Shown: positions 63,214 to 64,000 of the stretch, piece after piece
Layout: the number at the start of each line of letters is the position of its first letter
How positions within the stretch are numbered: the stretch's first letter is position 1
Assembly: GCA_021808665.1 (NCBI GenBank)
Contig: JAKBBA010000019.1
Span: forward strand, 3,989 to 67,988
Direction: 5' to 3'
Length of the DNA stretch: 64,000 nt
From: Actinomycetes bacterium
Lineage (GTDB): Bacteria; Actinomycetota; Acidimicrobiia; Acidimicrobiales; Palsa-688
Notes under the pieces: generated by a model
The model's input: the letters and a program-made list of their open reading frames with translations, nothing else
The model's database searches: none
What the model was told of the DNA's origin: nothing
Made by a program: the position numbers and the translations under genes

Positions 63214-63362
63214 CCCATCTCCTTGAGGCGCAGAACGACACGCCGGAGCGACACCGGCAGCATCCAACATGGCGGCGCAGAACGGCACATACGGAACCAC
63301 TAATCGGCACCTCGGGGTGGGCTGCGCCGTGAGGAGCGGCCGGCGAGGGAAGAGCGGAGGGC

Positions 63363-63399
63363 GTTGACAATCGGCAACAGACTGTTGTATTGTGTCAAC
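63363..63399. promoter_or_regulatory. Doubly palindromic promoter/operator of the toxin-antitoxin-like pair
   Basis: Outer arms GTTGACA (63363-63369) and TGTCAAC (63393-63399), inner arms CAACA (63375-63379) and TGTTG (63383-63387), all centred on 63381. The outer arm holds -35 TTGACA and the -10 candidate TATTGT is at 63388-63393 (18-bp spacer). The GTG start at 63400 lies about where transcription would begin, so the message is probably leaderless. Typical of autoregulated toxin-antitoxin promoters. Confidence 0.8.
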
Positions 63400-63636
63400 G
63401 TGGCTCGGGGAAGGCATCCCTCGAGGACCGTCGAGGAGGCCGTGCGTTACGCCGAGTCCAGCGGCTGGACCTACAAGACAGCCGGCAAGTCCGCTCACGC
63501 CTGGGGTTTCCTGCTCTGCCCGGGACCGTGCCCACAGATCGCCGTGTGGTCCACTCCCCGGGTGCCCGAGCATCACGCTCGAGCCATCCGTCGAGCGGTT
63601 GATCGCTGCCCCCAATCCAAAGGAGAGTCCGAATGA
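63400..63636 (+). CDS. Small protein, HicA-like toxin candidate
   Basis: 78 residues from the leaderless GTG at 63400. VEEAVRYAESSGWTYKT, SAHAWGFLLCPG and IAVWSTPRVPEHHARAI recall the HicA/dsRNA-binding-like fold (helix, three strands, helix); the usual HicA catalytic His may be one of the His in AHAWG or EHHAR. The gene overlaps the next by ATGA. Assignment to the family is tentative. Confidence 0.5.
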   Translation: MARGRHPSRTVEEAVRYAESSGWTYKTAGKSAHAWGFLLCPGPCPQIAVWSTPRVPEHHARAIRRAVDRCPQSKGESE

Positions 63637-64000
63637 ACACCTACAACCTCACCCTCCTCGTTGCGGGCGTTGACGAGGAGCACCTCGACGAGATCTACGA
63701 GGCCACGGATGGTGCTGCCAACGTGGAGCTCGGTGACAGATGGACCAGCACCGTTGGCTACGACATCCAGGCCGACACGTTCGCCGATGCGGCTCTTCGG
63801 GCCATCAAGCTGATCGAGGAAGTCCCGGGCCTGAGGGTCGTTCGAGTCGAGCCGGACCAGCTGGTCTGGGCGTCGGAGATCGCCGAGCGGATCGGCCGAA
63901 CCCGCCAGTCGATCGATCAACTCGTCAAGGCGCAGCGGGGCCCCGGCGGGTTCCCTCCTCCCGTGTCCGGGAACGTCCGAAACCCGTTGTGGCGTTGGGC
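63633..64000 (+). CDS. Antitoxin-like DNA-binding protein (partial, runs off right edge)
   Basis: At least 122 residues; ATG at 63633 with AAAGGAGAG upstream. The first ~75 residues form a small alpha/beta domain (YNLTLLVAGVDEEHLDEIYE, FADAALRAIKLIEEV). Residues about 78-100 are a helix-turn-helix (WASEIAERIGRTRQSIDQLV), followed by a PGGFPPPV turn typical of actinobacterial regulators. It is likely the antitoxin and repressor of the palindromic promoter. The C-terminus is outside the window. Confidence 0.6.
   Translation, partial: MNTYNLTLLVAGVDEEHLDEIYEATDGAANVELGDRWTSTVGYDIQADTFADAALRAIKLIEEVPGLRVVRVEPDQLVWASEIAERIGRTRQSIDQLVKAQRGPGGFPPPVSGNVRNPLWRW

Noticed and set aside
62578..63303. 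241-codon plus-strand frame opposite the methyltransferase
   Set aside because: Antisense shadow; the minus strand carries SAM motif I and a ribosome-binding site.
1..64000. tRNA gene or att site marking element integration
   Set aside because: No cloverleaf-like stretch with a proper T-loop and no long direct repeat flanking the transfer genes was recognised by eye; no integrase or excisionase gene was found.

Overview
The window is GC-rich, with frequent GTG starts and stop/start overlaps of the GTGA or ATGA type, actinobacterial gene families (SCO6880-like and DUF6112-like conjugation proteins, DUF4913, IclR, UvrD2-like helicase) and probable leaderless promoters. It fits a high-GC actinobacterium. 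I cannot name the genus, and the density of broken genes suggests a plastic accessory region or an assembly with rearrangements. No rRNA, tRNA or CRISPR array was recognised.

Layout. (1) 1-5870, minus strand: one tightly overlapped conjugative-element operon: ArdC-like antirestriction protein, an orphan protein, TraG/VirD4 coupling protein, HNH protein, DUF4913 protein, three small hypotheticals and a CHC2 zinc-finger primase running off the left edge. (2) 5988-21018: a sugar-acid catabolic island. A leftward operon encodes an M24-fold protein, a U32-like protein, an IlvD-type sugar-acid dehydratase, a CUT1 ABC transporter (ATPase, lipoprotein, two permeases), an SMP-30 lactonase, a ketoglutarate-semialdehyde dehydrogenase and a DeoD-like nucleoside phosphorylase. 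A divergent IclR regulator plus zinc alcohol dehydrogenase and an inositol-monophosphatase-like gene complete it. It sits between two halves of the conjugation machinery, so it looks like cargo. (3) 21917-30131, minus: type IV secretion genes (VirB4, SCO6880-like, VirB6/TrbL-like, DUF6112-like, NlpC/P60 hydrolase). (4) 30232-37345: an HTH/Nudix-like protein coupled to a cupin, a YbaK-type editing protein, a primase/helicase-like ATPase, two coiled-coil proteins, and repeat-rich gaps that could hold replication and transfer origins. (5) 37346-40909: a MobF (TrwC-like) relaxase-helicase.

(6) 40906-49570 is a gene graveyard: a truncated membrane protein, a 5'-truncated TM0106-like nuclease coupled to a frameshifted and truncated SNF2 helicase, a UvrD2-like helicase that lost its C-terminus at the same base (~43580), a lipoprotein, fragments of a fructosamine kinase, a luciferase-like monooxygenase, an acyl-CoA synthetase and a winged-helix protein, and an IS110-family insertion sequence.

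(7) 50272-62204: a compact biosynthetic cluster of unusual composition. Leftward: WD40 protein, GTP cyclohydrolase II, two-gene ABC exporter, WS/DGAT-type acyltransferase. Rightward: TetR regulator, two methyltransferases, acyl-CoA dehydrogenase, fatty acyl-AMP ligase and acyl carrier protein. Two matching palindromes (CTAGAG-N5-CTCTAG type) lie before the WD40 and methyltransferase operons. The cyclohydrolase II/WD40 pairing recalls toxoflavin (7-azapteridine) clusters; joining it to lipid activation is the best candidate here for an undescribed system.

(8) 62330-64000: a frameshifted methyltransferase and, at the right edge, a toxin-antitoxin-like gene pair under a doubly palindromic promoter with a probable leaderless start.
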